Shown piece after piece: positions 1 to 8,719 of a stretch of 61,865 nt of DNA; the stretch's first letter is position 1; the number at the start of each line of letters is the position of its first letter. The DNA lies in assembly GCA_900542825.1 (NCBI GenBank), contig UQOY01000012.1:1-61865 (forward strand). The letters are read 5' to 3'. This DNA is from an uncultured Collinsella sp. GTDB lineage: Bacteria; Actinomycetota; Coriobacteriia; Coriobacteriales; Coriobacteriaceae. Made by a program: the position numbers and the translations under genes. The notes beneath the pieces were generated by a model. It had not been told where the DNA came from. It did no database searches and was given only the letters and a program-made list of their open reading frames with translations.

Positions 1-15
1 TATACTCATGGAAAA

Positions 16-48
16 CCTCCCATTTCCCGATGTCCAAGAAATGGGAGG
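16..48. terminator. Hairpin, possible terminator
   Basis: An 11-bp perfect inverted repeat (CCTCCCATTTC at 16-26, GAAATGGGAGG at 38-48) with an 11-nt loop. Read on the minus strand it is followed by TTTTCC; on the plus strand there is no immediate T-run. It probably ends whatever gene lies left of the window. Confidence 0.4.
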
Positions 49-98
49 CAGTTCACCTTTGTGGTGGTTTTTGTTTTTGAGAGAGGGGCGGGGCGCTG

Positions 99-1724
99 AT
101 GGACGTCCGTACGGACGGCGATTTTGCCGATAGCTTTTGGTGGCGGCGCACAACGCTGACGCGCCGCACTCCTCTGTATGACGCCTGCGTATCGGTGGGG
201 CTGCTGGTCGCGGCGACGATTGTGGGCACGCTGCTCGACCATCCGGGTCTCGCGCCGAGCATCATGATCGTCTATGTGTTCGCCGTTCAGCTGTGCGCAT
301 TCTTTACCTGGAGTCGCCTGTATTGCTTGCTGAGCTCAGCGGCTGCCGTGGCGCTCTACAACCTCTTATTTGTCGACCCGCGCTACTCGCTGTCGTTTAT
401 CGACCGCGTCTATCCCGGCATGTTCTTCATTATGTTTGCGGTCTCGCTCGTGTCGAGCTCGATTGCGTTGGCCCTGCGCCGCGCCTTGGCGCAGGCCGCC
501 GCCAGCGACCGCCGCACGCAGATGGTGCTCGAGACCAACCGCATGCTGCAGCGCTGCGCCGATCAGCAGCAGATCGTGCATGCCATGGCAACGCAGCTGG
601 CACGTCTTTCGGCCTGTCCGGTCGTGTGGTACAGCGCCGATCCGGAAGACGATGACCTGCTGCCGCGCGCGACGTACACGGCCGTGGGCGATGCTGCGCC
701 GGTGCACGAGCTGGTGCCGCAGATGCCGCCGCGGCTCTCGGCGTCCGCCTATGTGGGAACGCCGCTCGATGCCACCTACGGCGGCTCGGCGTTCTACGGC
801 ATCTACCTGACCGTGCGCTCGGGCGACACCATGGTGCGCGCGGGCGATCCCGCCTCGGTGGTGGGGGTACTGGCTATCGTTGCCGAGCCCGACGTGCTGA
901 CGCACGAGGAGCGGACACTTGCCGATGCCATCGTGAGCGAGGGCGAGCTGGCGCTCGATCGCGCCCGCGCCATGGAGGCCCGCGAGGAGGCGGCGGTGCT
1001 CGCCAAAAACGAACAGCTGCGTGCCAACCTGCTGCGCTCGATCTCGCACGATCTGCGCACGCCGCTTACCAGTATTTCGGGCAATGCCGACGTGCTGCTC
1101 GACCAGGGCTCGACCGGCACCGCGGTGCTCGATGCCCAGACGCGCCGCGGCCTGCTGCTATCCATTCGCTCGGATGCGCTGTGGCTCAACGCCACCGTCG
1201 AGAACCTGCTTGCCATCACCAAGCTCGAGGGCGGCGGCATGCATCTGTCGACAACGCTCGAGCTCATGGACGATATCGTCGAGGAGGCGCTGCGCCATGT
1301 AAATCCGGCCGTGCGCGAGCACGACCTTAAGGTGGTGCCGTGCGATGAGCCGGCGCTCGTCAACGTCGATGCGCGCCTGATGGTGCAGCTGGTGGTCAAT
1401 CTGGTGAACAATGCCATCGCCTATACGCCCGCAGGCTCGCATATTGTGATCTCGATTGGCGCTGACGGCGGGTGCGTGAGGTGTTCGGTCGCTGACGACG
1501 GGCCGGGCATTGCGCCCGAGGACCGCGAGCGCATCTTTGAGTCGTTCTACACCGCCAACCACGGTCTTGCCGACAGCCATCGCAGCGTGGGCCTGGGTCT
1601 TTCGCTCTGCCGCTCCATTGCGTTGGCGCATGGCGGTAGCATAGAGGTTGCCGCGGCGGACCCGCACGGCTCGGTTTTTACGATTGAGCTGCCCGTCGCC
1701 GATGTTTCGTTTGATAAGGAGTAA
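99..1724 (+). CDS. kdpD: KdpD-like sensor histidine kinase lacking the N-terminal KdpD/Usp domains
   Basis: Membrane sensor kinase of 541 aa, partner of the KdpE-like regulator that starts 4 nt after its stop. Residues about 28-125 hold four hydrophobic segments of the DUF4118 type found in KdpD. A GAF-like region (about 145-290) follows, then a HisKA domain with phospho-acceptor His317 (SISHDLRTPL), an N box (VNNAIAYTP) and G boxes (DDGPGIAP, GLGLSLC). Known KdpD proteins are near 900 aa and begin with a cytoplasmic KdpD domain plus a universal-stress-like domain; both are absent here. The ATG at 99 follows a purine-rich GAGAGAGGGGCG. Likely role is potassium or turgor sensing, but the input domain differs from classical KdpD, so the stimulus is uncertain. 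Confidence 0.8.
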   Translation: MDVRTDGDFADSFWWRRTTLTRRTPLYDACVSVGLLVAATIVGTLLDHPGLAPSIMIVYVFAVQLCAFFTWSRLYCLLSSAAAVALYNLLFVDPRYSLSFIDRVYPGMFFIMFAVSLVSSSIALALRRALAQAAASDRRTQMVLETNRMLQRCADQQQIVHAMATQLARLSACPVVWYSADPEDDDLLPRATYTAVGDAAPVHELVPQMPPRLSASAYVGTPLDATYGGSAFYGIYLTVRSGDTMVRAGDPASVVGVLAIVAEPDVLTHEERTLADAIVSEGELALDRARAMEAREEAAVLAKNEQLRANLLRSISHDLRTPLTSISGNADVLLDQGSTGTAVLDAQTRRGLLLSIRSDALWLNATVENLLAITKLEGGGMHLSTTLELMDDIVEEALRHVNPAVREHDLKVVPCDEPALVNVDARLMVQLVVNLVNNAIAYTPAGSHIVISIGADGGCVRCSVADDGPGIAPEDRERIFESFYTANHGLADSHRSVGLGLSLCRSIALAHGGSIEVAAADPHGSVFTIELPVADVSFDKE

Positions 1725-1728
1725 CGCC

Positions 1729-2442
1729 GTGCCGAACTCTGCCGTAAAACCGCTCATCTTGGTCGTTGAGGACGATCCCGCCGTTCGCAACCTCATCGTT
1801 GCCGCGCTCGAGGCGCACGGCCTGCGGCATATCGCCGTGGAGACCGCCCATGCCGCCATCGCCGCCGCCTCGTCGCAGGCGCCGAGCATCGTGCTGCTCG
1901 ATCTGGGCCTGCCCGATATGGACGGCGTCAAGGTGGTGGAGTCGGTGCGCACATGGTCGGGCATGCCAATCATTGTGGTCTCGGCGCGCAGCGAGGACGC
2001 GGACAAGATCCGGGCGCTCGATGCCGGTGCCGACGACTACCTGACCAAGCCGTTTTCGGTCGAGGAGCTGCTCGCGCGCATTCGCACCACGCTCAGGCGT
2101 CTCTCGTATGCGCAGGTTGGCATGGGTGCGTCCGAGGGCACATTCGATACCGGTGAGCTGCATATCGACTTTGACGCCGGCATCGCCACGATGGACGGCG
2201 AGGAGCTGCACCTGACGCCGATCGAGTACAAGCTCCTGTGCCTGCTGGCGCACAACGCCGACAAGGTGCTCACGCACCAGTTTATTTTGCACGAGATTTG
2301 GGGCACGGCGACCAAGAGCGACCTGGCGAGCCTGCGCGTCTTTATGGGCACGCTGCGCAAAAAGATCGAGTCCGACCCCGCACATCCGCGCTACATCCAA
2401 ACCCACGTAGGCATCGGCTATCGCCTGGTGACGCAGCCGTAA
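1729..2442 (+). CDS. kdpE: KdpE-like OmpR-family response regulator
   Basis: Cytoplasmic DNA-binding response regulator of 237 aa. The receiver domain has the acidic pair Asp15/Asp16, phospho-acceptor Asp58 (LLDLGLPDMDG) and Lys107 (TKPF). A C-terminal winged helix of OmpR/PhoB type follows (HLTPIEYKLL, then an HEIWG segment near the recognition helix). I chose the GTG at 1729 because AAGGAG (1717-1722) lies at good spacing; longer in-frame readings run into the kinase gene. Translational coupling to the kinase is likely. By family it would activate the kdpFABC potassium pump, which is not in this window and may lie to the left. Confidence 0.85.
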   Translation: MPNSAVKPLILVVEDDPAVRNLIVAALEAHGLRHIAVETAHAAIAAASSQAPSIVLLDLGLPDMDGVKVVESVRTWSGMPIIVVSARSEDADKIRALDAGADDYLTKPFSVEELLARIRTTLRRLSYAQVGMGASEGTFDTGELHIDFDAGIATMDGEELHLTPIEYKLLCLLAHNADKVLTHQFILHEIWGTATKSDLASLRVFMGTLRKKIESDPAHPRYIQTHVGIGYRLVTQP

Positions 2443-2469
2443 CGGGGCGGGAGTAAGGGGTATAAGGGC

Positions 2470-3213
2470 ATGAAGCTCGAGCTTGAAGTAAACGGACTGA
2501 CGTACGATGCGTCCTTTCGCGATTGCGATGTTGAGGACGTTTTCAAGCCGTTATTGACTGAATGGGCGAGGCTGCGTGAGTCGAACTCGCAGGGGCGCAT
2601 CGTCATACTGCTTGCCGCACCGCCCGGTACGGGAAAGACGACGCTTGCCCTTTTCTTGGAAAGACTTGCCTCGACGATGTCCGATATGCCCAGGGTTCAA
2701 GCAATTGGAATGGATGGGTTCCATTACTCCAATGTCTATCTCGACAGCCATGTTGTTGTTGAAGATGGAGAGCGCAAAACGCTGCGATCTCGTAAGGGTG
2801 CGCCGTTCACGTTTGATGTCGAGGCGTTATCCCGTTCAATTTCCGACCTCCGCCATGTGGCACCTTCTCCTTGGCCGGCCTATTCGCGAGAGCTCCACGA
2901 CGTGGTTCCAGGTGTGATCAATATCACGGGTGAAATCGTCCTCATCGAGGGCAACTATCTTCTTCTCGACGAGCCTCGATGGCGGGATCTCGCCGCAATG
3001 GCGGATCAGACGGTCTTTCTTTCCGCGGATGAGCAGATGCTCCGCAACCGCCTCATCCACCGCAAGGTGATTGGCGGCGCGACACGTTTGGAGGCGGAGG
3101 CTTGGTACGAGATGAGTGACGGAAGGAATGTTCGGCTGGTTCTCGACTCCCACGTTCCCGCAGACATCGAGCTCGCGCTCGATGCGCGTGGTTCGGTGAG
3201 TCGCGTGCAATAG
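2470..3213 (+). CDS. P-loop nucleoside/nucleotide kinase family protein (YggC-like)
   Basis: A 247-aa cytoplasmic kinase of the uridine/pantothenate kinase fold. A Walker A motif lies at residues 50-58 (APPGTGKTT), followed by MDGFHYSN at about 90, typical of this family's substrate-proximal segment. A hydrophobic strand ending in IEGNYLLLDEP corresponds to the Walker B region, and a lid segment around RNRLIHRKV supplies arginines. The family includes YggC-like proteins whose substrate is poorly defined (sugar or nucleoside). It begins 27 nt after kdpE and precedes the sugar PTS regulator, so a carbohydrate role is possible but unproven. Confidence 0.7.
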   Translation: MKLELEVNGLTYDASFRDCDVEDVFKPLLTEWARLRESNSQGRIVILLAAPPGTGKTTLALFLERLASTMSDMPRVQAIGMDGFHYSNVYLDSHVVVEDGERKTLRSRKGAPFTFDVEALSRSISDLRHVAPSPWPAYSRELHDVVPGVINITGEIVLIEGNYLLLDEPRWRDLAAMADQTVFLSADEQMLRNRLIHRKVIGGATRLEAEAWYEMSDGRNVRLVLDSHVPADIELALDARGSVSRVQ

Positions 3214-3232
3214 CGCACCGTGAACGACCGTC

Positions 3233-3274
3233 TGTCGACTCTGTTGGGCTGTTACAGATTAAATTGTGTCGACA
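3233..3274. promoter_or_regulatory. Paired TGTCGAC boxes upstream of the LevR-like regulator
   Basis: Two copies of TGTCGAC (3233-3239 and 3267-3273, the second extended to TGTCGACA) lie 34 bp apart just upstream of the LevR-like gene. The same palindrome occurs twice ahead of the PTS operon (6112-6118 and 6134-6141). The shared box suggests a common DNA-binding protein, most simply the LevR-like regulator itself. No sigma-54-type promoter is visible. Confidence 0.5.
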
Positions 3275-3328
3275 AGCCGCCGCCTTGGCTACAATCGTGG
3301 ACATCCGAACGGCTCATGGAGGTTTGGC

Positions 3329-6064
3329 ATGATTTCATACGACACCAAGGCGGAAGTGCTCGAGAGGCTTGACAGGCTTACGCGGGATCTCGATGCGGAC
3401 AACATCCGTACCTTTACGACGGCGAACATCGCCTCCGAATGCCATGTGAGCCGTAGCCTTGCCAGTCAGTATCTCAATGAGCTGGTGCGGCAGGGGCTGG
3501 CCATCAAGGTGAACGCGCGCCCCGTAATCTTTCTCCATCGCCATGCGGCGGAGCGCTTTTTTCGGCGCAAGTTCGATAAGTTCGAGTTCGCCACGATGCA
3601 AGAGCTGCTCGAGACTGTCGGAATGGACGAGGCCCACGATTTCGACAAGGCGATCGGGTTCGAGTTGAGCTATGGGACGTGCATCGACCATCTCAAAAGC
3701 GCGATCCGCTACCCGCCACATGGGCTTCCGGCACTGTTGGTCGGTGAGCACGGTACCGGAAAGCGACTTATGAGCGAGCTGACGTTCGAATACGGCGTCA
3801 ACAGCGGTGCCATGCCCCAAGGCGCCCGCTATGTCCACGTCGATTGCGCATGCTATGAGGGGCGCGATGCCGATCTCGAACGCGCCGTCTTCGGTGATGG
3901 CGGTCACGGTGGTGCTGTGGCGGAGGCTCGGAGCGGCGTGATCTATCTCAGCTGCTTCGACCATGTGAGCCCGGCGGTCCGCGAGCAGATTCTCCAGCGT
4001 ATCGGGGGCGGGGATGACGGCGACCGGGCCGATGTCCAACCGCCGCACTTTCTCCTGTCCACCAATCGTCCGTCCGATAGCGAGGTCGTGCGCGCCATCG
4101 CGCGATACGTGCCGATCCTGGTGAACCTTCCTCGCCTCGCGGAGCGCGGCATCGAGGAGCGGACGTCGCTCGTCATGCATTATCTTCGCGTCGAGGGTCG
4201 CCGGGTGGGCGCCGATATCGCGATGAGCCGCGGTGCCCTGAGGGCGCTCGTCAACGCCGATTTCAAGGACAACATCGACGGCCTTCGCGCGTGCATCACC
4301 AACTGTTGCGCCAGCGCCTATCTCAACCGCGACAGCGAGATTCTCACCATCCAGACATACAATCTGCCGTCGAGCGTGATTGGCCATGCGGAGCCCGAGC
4401 CCGATGATGACCAGATCATCAGCGGCGACAAGGACGTCAACGATCCCTCGGCTCGCGTAATCAGGCTCTTCCAGAAGATCATCGACCCGGTCGATGCACT
4501 CGATGCGGTGGATATCAGCTTCACGGAGTTCTTCACCGGTGCGACTATATCGGTGCACGCCTACGATGACTACATGAACTTTGAGAATCAGAGCGCCAAT
4601 CCCCGTATCGGCTCATATGAGCAGCTGCTGGGGCCGGTGGTCGAGGAGGTTAACCGTGCATACGGTATCGAGCTAACGCGAAAGATAACGCGCTCGATCG
4701 CGCAATCGCTCTTCATGCAGCTATGGGGTGGGGTTAACCTCACCAAATGGCGGCAGCTCAACGCGGGGCGCATCAAGCGTGCACTCGGCCTGCTTGCCAA
4801 GAATCAGCCGGGCACGGCGACGGTCGTCGAACAGGTCGCAACCAAGACCAAGATCGCCCTCGGCATGGAGCTCGATGACCTTTCGCAGCTGATCCTGTTC
4901 ATCGAGGTGGGGGACGCGCTGCGCGCGACGGGCGGACCGAGGGACTATCTGGGCGTAATCGTCTGCCATGGCTACTCGACCGCCACGAGTATCGCCGATG
5001 CTGCCGACCGCATCCTGCGGACGCACGTGTTCGAGGCGATCGACATGACGTACGACCAAGATGTCACCGAGATCGTGGGGCAGCTGTCGCGGCTGCTCGA
5101 ACGCTACGCCCATTGTAAATCCATGGCGATTCTGGTCGATATGGGCTCGTTGGAGAAGATCAACGATGCCATTAGCGGGCTTACCGCCTGCGACATTCAT
5201 ATCGTCAACAACGTGTCGACGGGGCTTGCCCTCGAGGTGGGCAGCGCGCTCATCGCCCATGCAGATCTTTCCGGTGTGCTCGACCGTGCCGCCGAGGTGT
5301 GCGCCCCGGGCTACAGCATCGTGCGCGGTTCGCGCGAGAACGATGCCGTCGCGTTTTGCTCGGAGTCGGGGATCGACGCGGCGGACAAGATTCGCGGCAT
5401 CGTTCAGAACAGCCTGCCGGGAAGGCCGACCATCCAGCTCATCACGTGCGACTATTCGAATTTGGCGCAAAAGGGCGACGCTGCGCCCCTGTTCGACGGA
5501 TACCGGGTCAAGGCGATCGTGGGGACAATGGATCCCGGTGTCGCCTCCGTTCCTTTCGTCGGGCTCGAGGACATTCTGTACCAGGGAAGTTCCGATGCGC
5601 TCGATCGGGCGCTTTTCCCGCTCGTCGATCCCGAGGGGGTCGCGGAGTTCCATTCGAACCTGCTTCGCAACCTCACGCTCAAGAGCGTTATCGAGTCGAT
5701 CACGATCCTCAACCCCGAGATGCTCTATATCGAGGCCGACCGGGCCGTGAAGAGGCTGGCCGAGCTTTCGGGCGAGGAGATCGATGCACGCCGCAGGATC
5801 GGTGTCTACGTGCATCTCTGCGGTCTGATTGAGCGCCTAGTCACCAAAAATTTTGTGGATACGGCGCCCGATACCGAAGAGTTCGAGCGCGAGCATGCCG
5901 ACTTCATCGGGTGGTTCAGGGAGGCGTTCGTCGACATGACGAGGCGCTATCGTGTCGAGATTCCCGTATCCGAGATTTCCTACGTGCACCATATGCTCCA
6001 CGTCAAAATGGGTGACGCCAAGGGCCGCGCGACGATCGCGGGGATGATCCTGGAGGACGAATAG
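3329..6064 (+). CDS. LevR-like PTS-controlled transcription regulator (HTH, degenerate AAA+, EIIA/EIIB-like, PRD)
   Basis: A 911-aa regulator of LevR architecture. An N-terminal helix-turn-helix (residues about 20-60) is followed by an AAA+-like domain with Walker A GEHGTGKR (139-146), a PRD-like region (about 375-535), a mannose-type EIIA-like domain with candidate His547 (VCHGYSTA), an EIIB-like domain (about 680-780) and a C-terminal PRD (about 795-905) with histidines in YVHLCG and YVHHML. LevR proteins normally activate sigma-54 promoters through a GAFTGA loop; the equivalent stretch here reads FGDGGHGGAVAEA (188-200), so that contact appears lost. The ATG at 3329 follows GGAGG. It sits directly upstream of the mannose-family PTS it presumably controls, with phosphorylation of its PRDs reporting sugar flux. 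Confidence 0.82.
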   Translation: MISYDTKAEVLERLDRLTRDLDADNIRTFTTANIASECHVSRSLASQYLNELVRQGLAIKVNARPVIFLHRHAAERFFRRKFDKFEFATMQELLETVGMDEAHDFDKAIGFELSYGTCIDHLKSAIRYPPHGLPALLVGEHGTGKRLMSELTFEYGVNSGAMPQGARYVHVDCACYEGRDADLERAVFGDGGHGGAVAEARSGVIYLSCFDHVSPAVREQILQRIGGGDDGDRADVQPPHFLLSTNRPSDSEVVRAIARYVPILVNLPRLAERGIEERTSLVMHYLRVEGRRVGADIAMSRGALRALVNADFKDNIDGLRACITNCCASAYLNRDSEILTIQTYNLPSSVIGHAEPEPDDDQIISGDKDVNDPSARVIRLFQKIIDPVDALDAVDISFTEFFTGATISVHAYDDYMNFENQSANPRIGSYEQLLGPVVEEVNRAYGIELTRKITRSIAQSLFMQLWGGVNLTKWRQLNAGRIKRALGLLAKNQPGTATVVEQVATKTKIALGMELDDLSQLILFIEVGDALRATGGPRDYLGVIVCHGYSTATSIADAADRILRTHVFEAIDMTYDQDVTEIVGQLSRLLERYAHCKSMAILVDMGSLEKINDAISGLTACDIHIVNNVSTGLALEVGSALIAHADLSGVLDRAAEVCAPGYSIVRGSRENDAVAFCSESGIDAADKIRGIVQNSLPGRPTIQLITCDYSNLAQKGDAAPLFDGYRVKAIVGTMDPGVASVPFVGLEDILYQGSSDALDRALFPLVDPEGVAEFHSNLLRNLTLKSVIESITILNPEMLYIEADRAVKRLAELSGEEIDARRRIGVYVHLCGLIERLVTKNFVDTAPDTEEFEREHADFIGWFREAFVDMTRRYRVEIPVSEISYVHHMLHVKMGDAKGRATIAGMILEDE

Positions 6065-6111
6065 CCTGCCGCATACTGTTGTGCTCCGGCCCCCGTACCG
6101 CTCGACACTGT

Positions 6112-6141
6112 TGTCGACTGTTCGCTTTGGGAGTGTCGACA
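6112..6141. promoter_or_regulatory. TGTCGAC operator pair ahead of the PTS operon
   Basis: TGTCGAC at 6112-6118 and TGTCGACA at 6134-6141 have centres 22 bp apart, two helical turns. They match the boxes in front of the regulator gene. A partial CTCGACA copy lies at 6101. Likely operator for the LevR-like regulator (inference). Confidence 0.5.
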
Positions 6142-6162
6142 ATTTCACAATTCCTGTTTATC

Positions 6163-6195
6163 GGCGCCCCCTGGTTGTTGCAACTCGGGGGCGCC
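6163..6195 (+). other. Stable hairpin in the PTS leader
   Basis: GGCGCCCCC (6163-6171) pairs with GGGGGCGCC (6187-6195), enclosing a 15-nt loop that holds a smaller GTTG/CAAC pairing. No T-run follows, so it is not a standard terminator. It lies in the roughly 200-nt untranslated region between the TGTCGAC boxes and the EIIB start. Confidence 0.45.
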
Positions 6196-6339
6196 TGTCG
6201 ATTCGGCGTGCCGCCGATCGGCAAGGGGCCTTACGCCGCTATCTTGAGTTCAGCAAGAGATGAGGGCGACGCGGCCACCGCCGGTGCCCTCCCAAGGGAG
6301 CGGGTCCCGGACTCGCAGACACGGAAAGGAAGGGTTGCA

Positions 6340-6828
6340 ATGAGCATCGTCGCAGGGCGCATCGATTATCGCCTCCTGCACGGCATCGTCCAGGGCTTCT
6401 GGTGCCCCACCTATGCCACGCAGCGAACGATGATCATCGACGACGCTACGGCCAATGACGAGGTACGGAAGGCTGCCATGAAGCTTTCCAAGCCCTCGGG
6501 CCAAGCGCTCTCGATCATCACGGAGGAGAAGGCCCTCACCAATTTCAAGGCCGGTAAATACGACAACCATACCGTGTTCACCATCGCCCGCGACCCGCAG
6601 ACGTTCCTCGACCTGATCGAGGCCGGGCAGAAGATTCCGGTGCTCACGCTGGGCCTGACGGAGCTCCCGCCCGAGGGCACCCCGGGCGTCCAGGCGGGGC
6701 GTCGCGCCTTCATCAAGGAGGAGGACATCCCCGTCTACCAGAAGATCGCGGCATCTGGCACCAAGGTCGAGGTCCGCTACATGACGACCGACAAGCCCGT
6801 GCCCATCTCAGAGTTCATCTCGTTGTAA
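6340..6828 (+). CDS. PTS mannose/fructose/sorbose-family EIIB
   Basis: A 162-aa cytoplasmic phosphocarrier that passes phosphate from EIIA to the incoming sugar. The family signature is at the N terminus: RIDYRLLHGIV with active-site His14. Length matches typical EIIB of this family (about 160 aa). The ATG at 6340 follows GGAAAGGAAGGG; in-frame codons further upstream lack homology. It is the first gene of an EIIB-EIIC-EIID-EIIA operon downstream of the LevR-like regulator. Substrate within the mannose superfamily cannot be read from sequence alone. Confidence 0.93.
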   Translation: MSIVAGRIDYRLLHGIVQGFWCPTYATQRTMIIDDATANDEVRKAAMKLSKPSGQALSIITEEKALTNFKAGKYDNHTVFTIARDPQTFLDLIEAGQKIPVLTLGLTELPPEGTPGVQAGRRAFIKEEDIPVYQKIAASGTKVEVRYMTTDKPVPISEFISL

Positions 6829-6843
6829 GGAAAGGTGATAAAC

Positions 6844-7629
6844 GTGGAAGTCAACGCGCTCCAGTTTGTCCTCATCGCCCTCCTCGCGGGTTTCCGCGCG
6901 GTCGATATGTATTCCACCCAGGCGATTCCCTTCATGCACGCGCTTGTGTGCTGGCTCGCCGGTATCATCTTGGGTGATCCCAACACCGGCCTCATCGTCG
7001 GCGGCACCATCCAGCTCATGTCCATGGGCGCCGCGGGCCTGGGCGGCTCTTCCGCTCCCGACTACGGCATGGCCGGTATGGTCGCCACGGTCACGGCGTG
7101 CGTGACCGGCAACGGCGACGTCTCCGTCGGCCTTGCTATCGGCGTCGTCGTCGCTATGCTCTACGTCCAGCTCGACGTCATCTTCAAGATCTACAACTCC
7201 TGGGTCTTCAAGGTCATCCGCGGCTACGCCGTCAAGCGCGACTACAAGAAGATGCTCGCCTCGTGCTTCCTGTCCCATTTGTGGCTGTTCCTCCAGGGTG
7301 CGCTCCCGATGATTATCGTGCTCGCCTTCGGTAAGTCCGCCGTCGAGGCCATCAATGCCTTTATGCCCGCTTGGTTCACCGGCGGCCTCTCCATCGCCGC
7401 AGGCATCCTGCCCGTCACCGGCTTCGCGATCCTGCTGACGTTCATGCCGGTCAAGAAGTTCTACGCGTTCCTGATCGCCGGTTACGTGCTCGCCGCGTAC
7501 CTCAACCTCTCTGTCCTGCCCATCGCACTCCTTGGTGCCGTCGTCGCCATCGAGTACTTCCGTCTCAAGTCTGAGACCCCGGCCGTCGCCGCCGCTACCG
7601 AGATTGGAGGCGAGCTCGAAGATGAGTAA
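6844..7629 (+). CDS. PTS mannose-family EIIC membrane subunit
   Basis: A 261-aa integral membrane permease subunit with many hydrophobic segments, forming the sugar channel with EIID. The N-terminal GFRAVDMYSTQ and the GLIVGGTIQLMSMG stretch are characteristic of the family. I prefer the GTG at 6844 over the GTG at 6835, because AAGGAAAGG (6827-6835) overlaps the latter but is well spaced for 6844. Its end overlaps the EIID start by 8 nt (ATGAGTAA), implying coupled translation and equal stoichiometry. Confidence 0.92.
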   Translation: MEVNALQFVLIALLAGFRAVDMYSTQAIPFMHALVCWLAGIILGDPNTGLIVGGTIQLMSMGAAGLGGSSAPDYGMAGMVATVTACVTGNGDVSVGLAIGVVVAMLYVQLDVIFKIYNSWVFKVIRGYAVKRDYKKMLASCFLSHLWLFLQGALPMIIVLAFGKSAVEAINAFMPAWFTGGLSIAAGILPVTGFAILLTFMPVKKFYAFLIAGYVLAAYLNLSVLPIALLGAVVAIEYFRLKSETPAVAAATEIGGELEDE

Positions 7630-8503
7630 CTTCTTCAAGCCCAAAGATTTCAAGGATTTCGATGAGGCTCCGGAGCGCAAGCCGCTTCCCGACGGCTCCT
7701 ATGAGCCCGTGCTGACTGACGAGGATCTCAAGATCTGCTCCCGCCGCATGTGCCTCATGGACACCGTGTCGTACTCCTACGCCACACAGAACGCCCCGTG
7801 TGCCATGTTCGCCTCGTACTACGCGCTCCGCAAGATCTATGGTAACGACGAGGATGCTTTCAACACCGCGATTTTGAACCAGCTTGACTGCGTGTTCAAC
7901 GCCACGCCGCCGGTCTCTGGCCTGCTGCTCGGCGCCGGCCTCGCTATCGAGGACAAGGGCCATCTGAACGGTATGAACGCCGAGAACGATCTCAAGGTCG
8001 GTCTCATGGGCCCCATCTCGGGTATCGGCGATGTCTTTATCTGGATTCTGCCCATGACGATTCTCGGCTCCATCGCTGGCTACATGGCCCAACAGGGAAG
8101 CCCCGTCGGAATCCTGCTTTGGCTCGCCGTGTGGGTCGCCATCTGCTTCTGGCGCATGCAGAACTACGTTCAGGGTTACAAGGCCGGTGCTTCCGTTGTC
8201 ACCAAGATGGGCGATAAGCTCAATGTCCTGACTGACGCCGCTTCGATCCTCGGCCTTACCGTGGTGGGCTCGCTCATCTACAGCGCCGTCAAGATCTCTA
8301 CGCCGCTTACGTTCACCTATGGCGAGATCTCGCTCGGCATCCAAGAGGGCGTGCTTGATCAGATCTTCCCCAACCTGCTCGCGGTCCTGCTTGCAGTGCT
8401 CGTCTACAAGCTGATCAAGAAGGGCGTCAAGCTCAACTGGATCATCTTGGGCATCCTGGTTGTGAGCTGCGTCTGCGCCGGTTTCGGTATCCTCGCCGCC
8501 TAA
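7622..8503 (+). CDS. PTS mannose-family EIID membrane subunit
   Basis: A 293-aa EIID subunit, partner of EIIC. The conserved MGPISGIGDVFIW stretch and the C-terminal hydrophobic helices identify the family. A soluble N-terminal part carries a polar KPKDFKDFDEAPERK start. The ATG at 7622 lies inside the EIIC gene's last codons with GGAGGCGAG upstream. The stop is followed by four successive hairpins before the EIIA gene. Confidence 0.92.
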   Translation: MSNFFKPKDFKDFDEAPERKPLPDGSYEPVLTDEDLKICSRRMCLMDTVSYSYATQNAPCAMFASYYALRKIYGNDEDAFNTAILNQLDCVFNATPPVSGLLLGAGLAIEDKGHLNGMNAENDLKVGLMGPISGIGDVFIWILPMTILGSIAGYMAQQGSPVGILLWLAVWVAICFWRMQNYVQGYKAGASVVTKMGDKLNVLTDAASILGLTVVGSLIYSAVKISTPLTFTYGEISLGIQEGVLDQIFPNLLAVLLAVLVYKLIKKGVKLNWIILGILVVSCVCAGFGILAA

Positions 8504-8530
8504 GCGCTTTCCACCCGCATCCTTCCTTTT

Positions 8531-8655
8531 GCCGGGAGGCCTTTCCCCGGGTCTCCCGGCGTGTCGCGGGCGCCATCCCGCGACAACGGTTCGCATCGAA
8601 CCGTTCCATAGCAGCCGCCGCATCTTACCTACACGCCGCGGCGGCTGCTATGGAA
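8531..8655 (+). repeat. Cascade of four adjacent hairpins between EIID and EIIA
   Basis: Four perfect inverted repeats follow one another: GCCGGGAG/CTCCCGGC (8531-8560), GTCGCGGG/CCCGCGAC (8563-8584), AACGGTTCG/CGAACCGTT (8585-8605) and an 18-bp arm pair (8604-8621 with 8638-8655) beginning TTCCATAGCAGCC. None is followed by a good T-run. They lie inside an operon, so mRNA processing or 3'-end protection is more likely than full termination. Confidence 0.7.
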
Positions 8656-8719
8656 TGATTCGTCTAGACGACGCTTCGCCGCTGCATGGGGCGCCGTCTT
8701 CGATTCAAGGAGATAGCTT

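Noticed and set aside
6166..6186. Sigma-54 (-24/-12) promoter before the PTS operon
   Set aside because: A TGG...TTGCA string exists but the GG-to-GC spacing is too short, and it lies in the loop of a hairpin.
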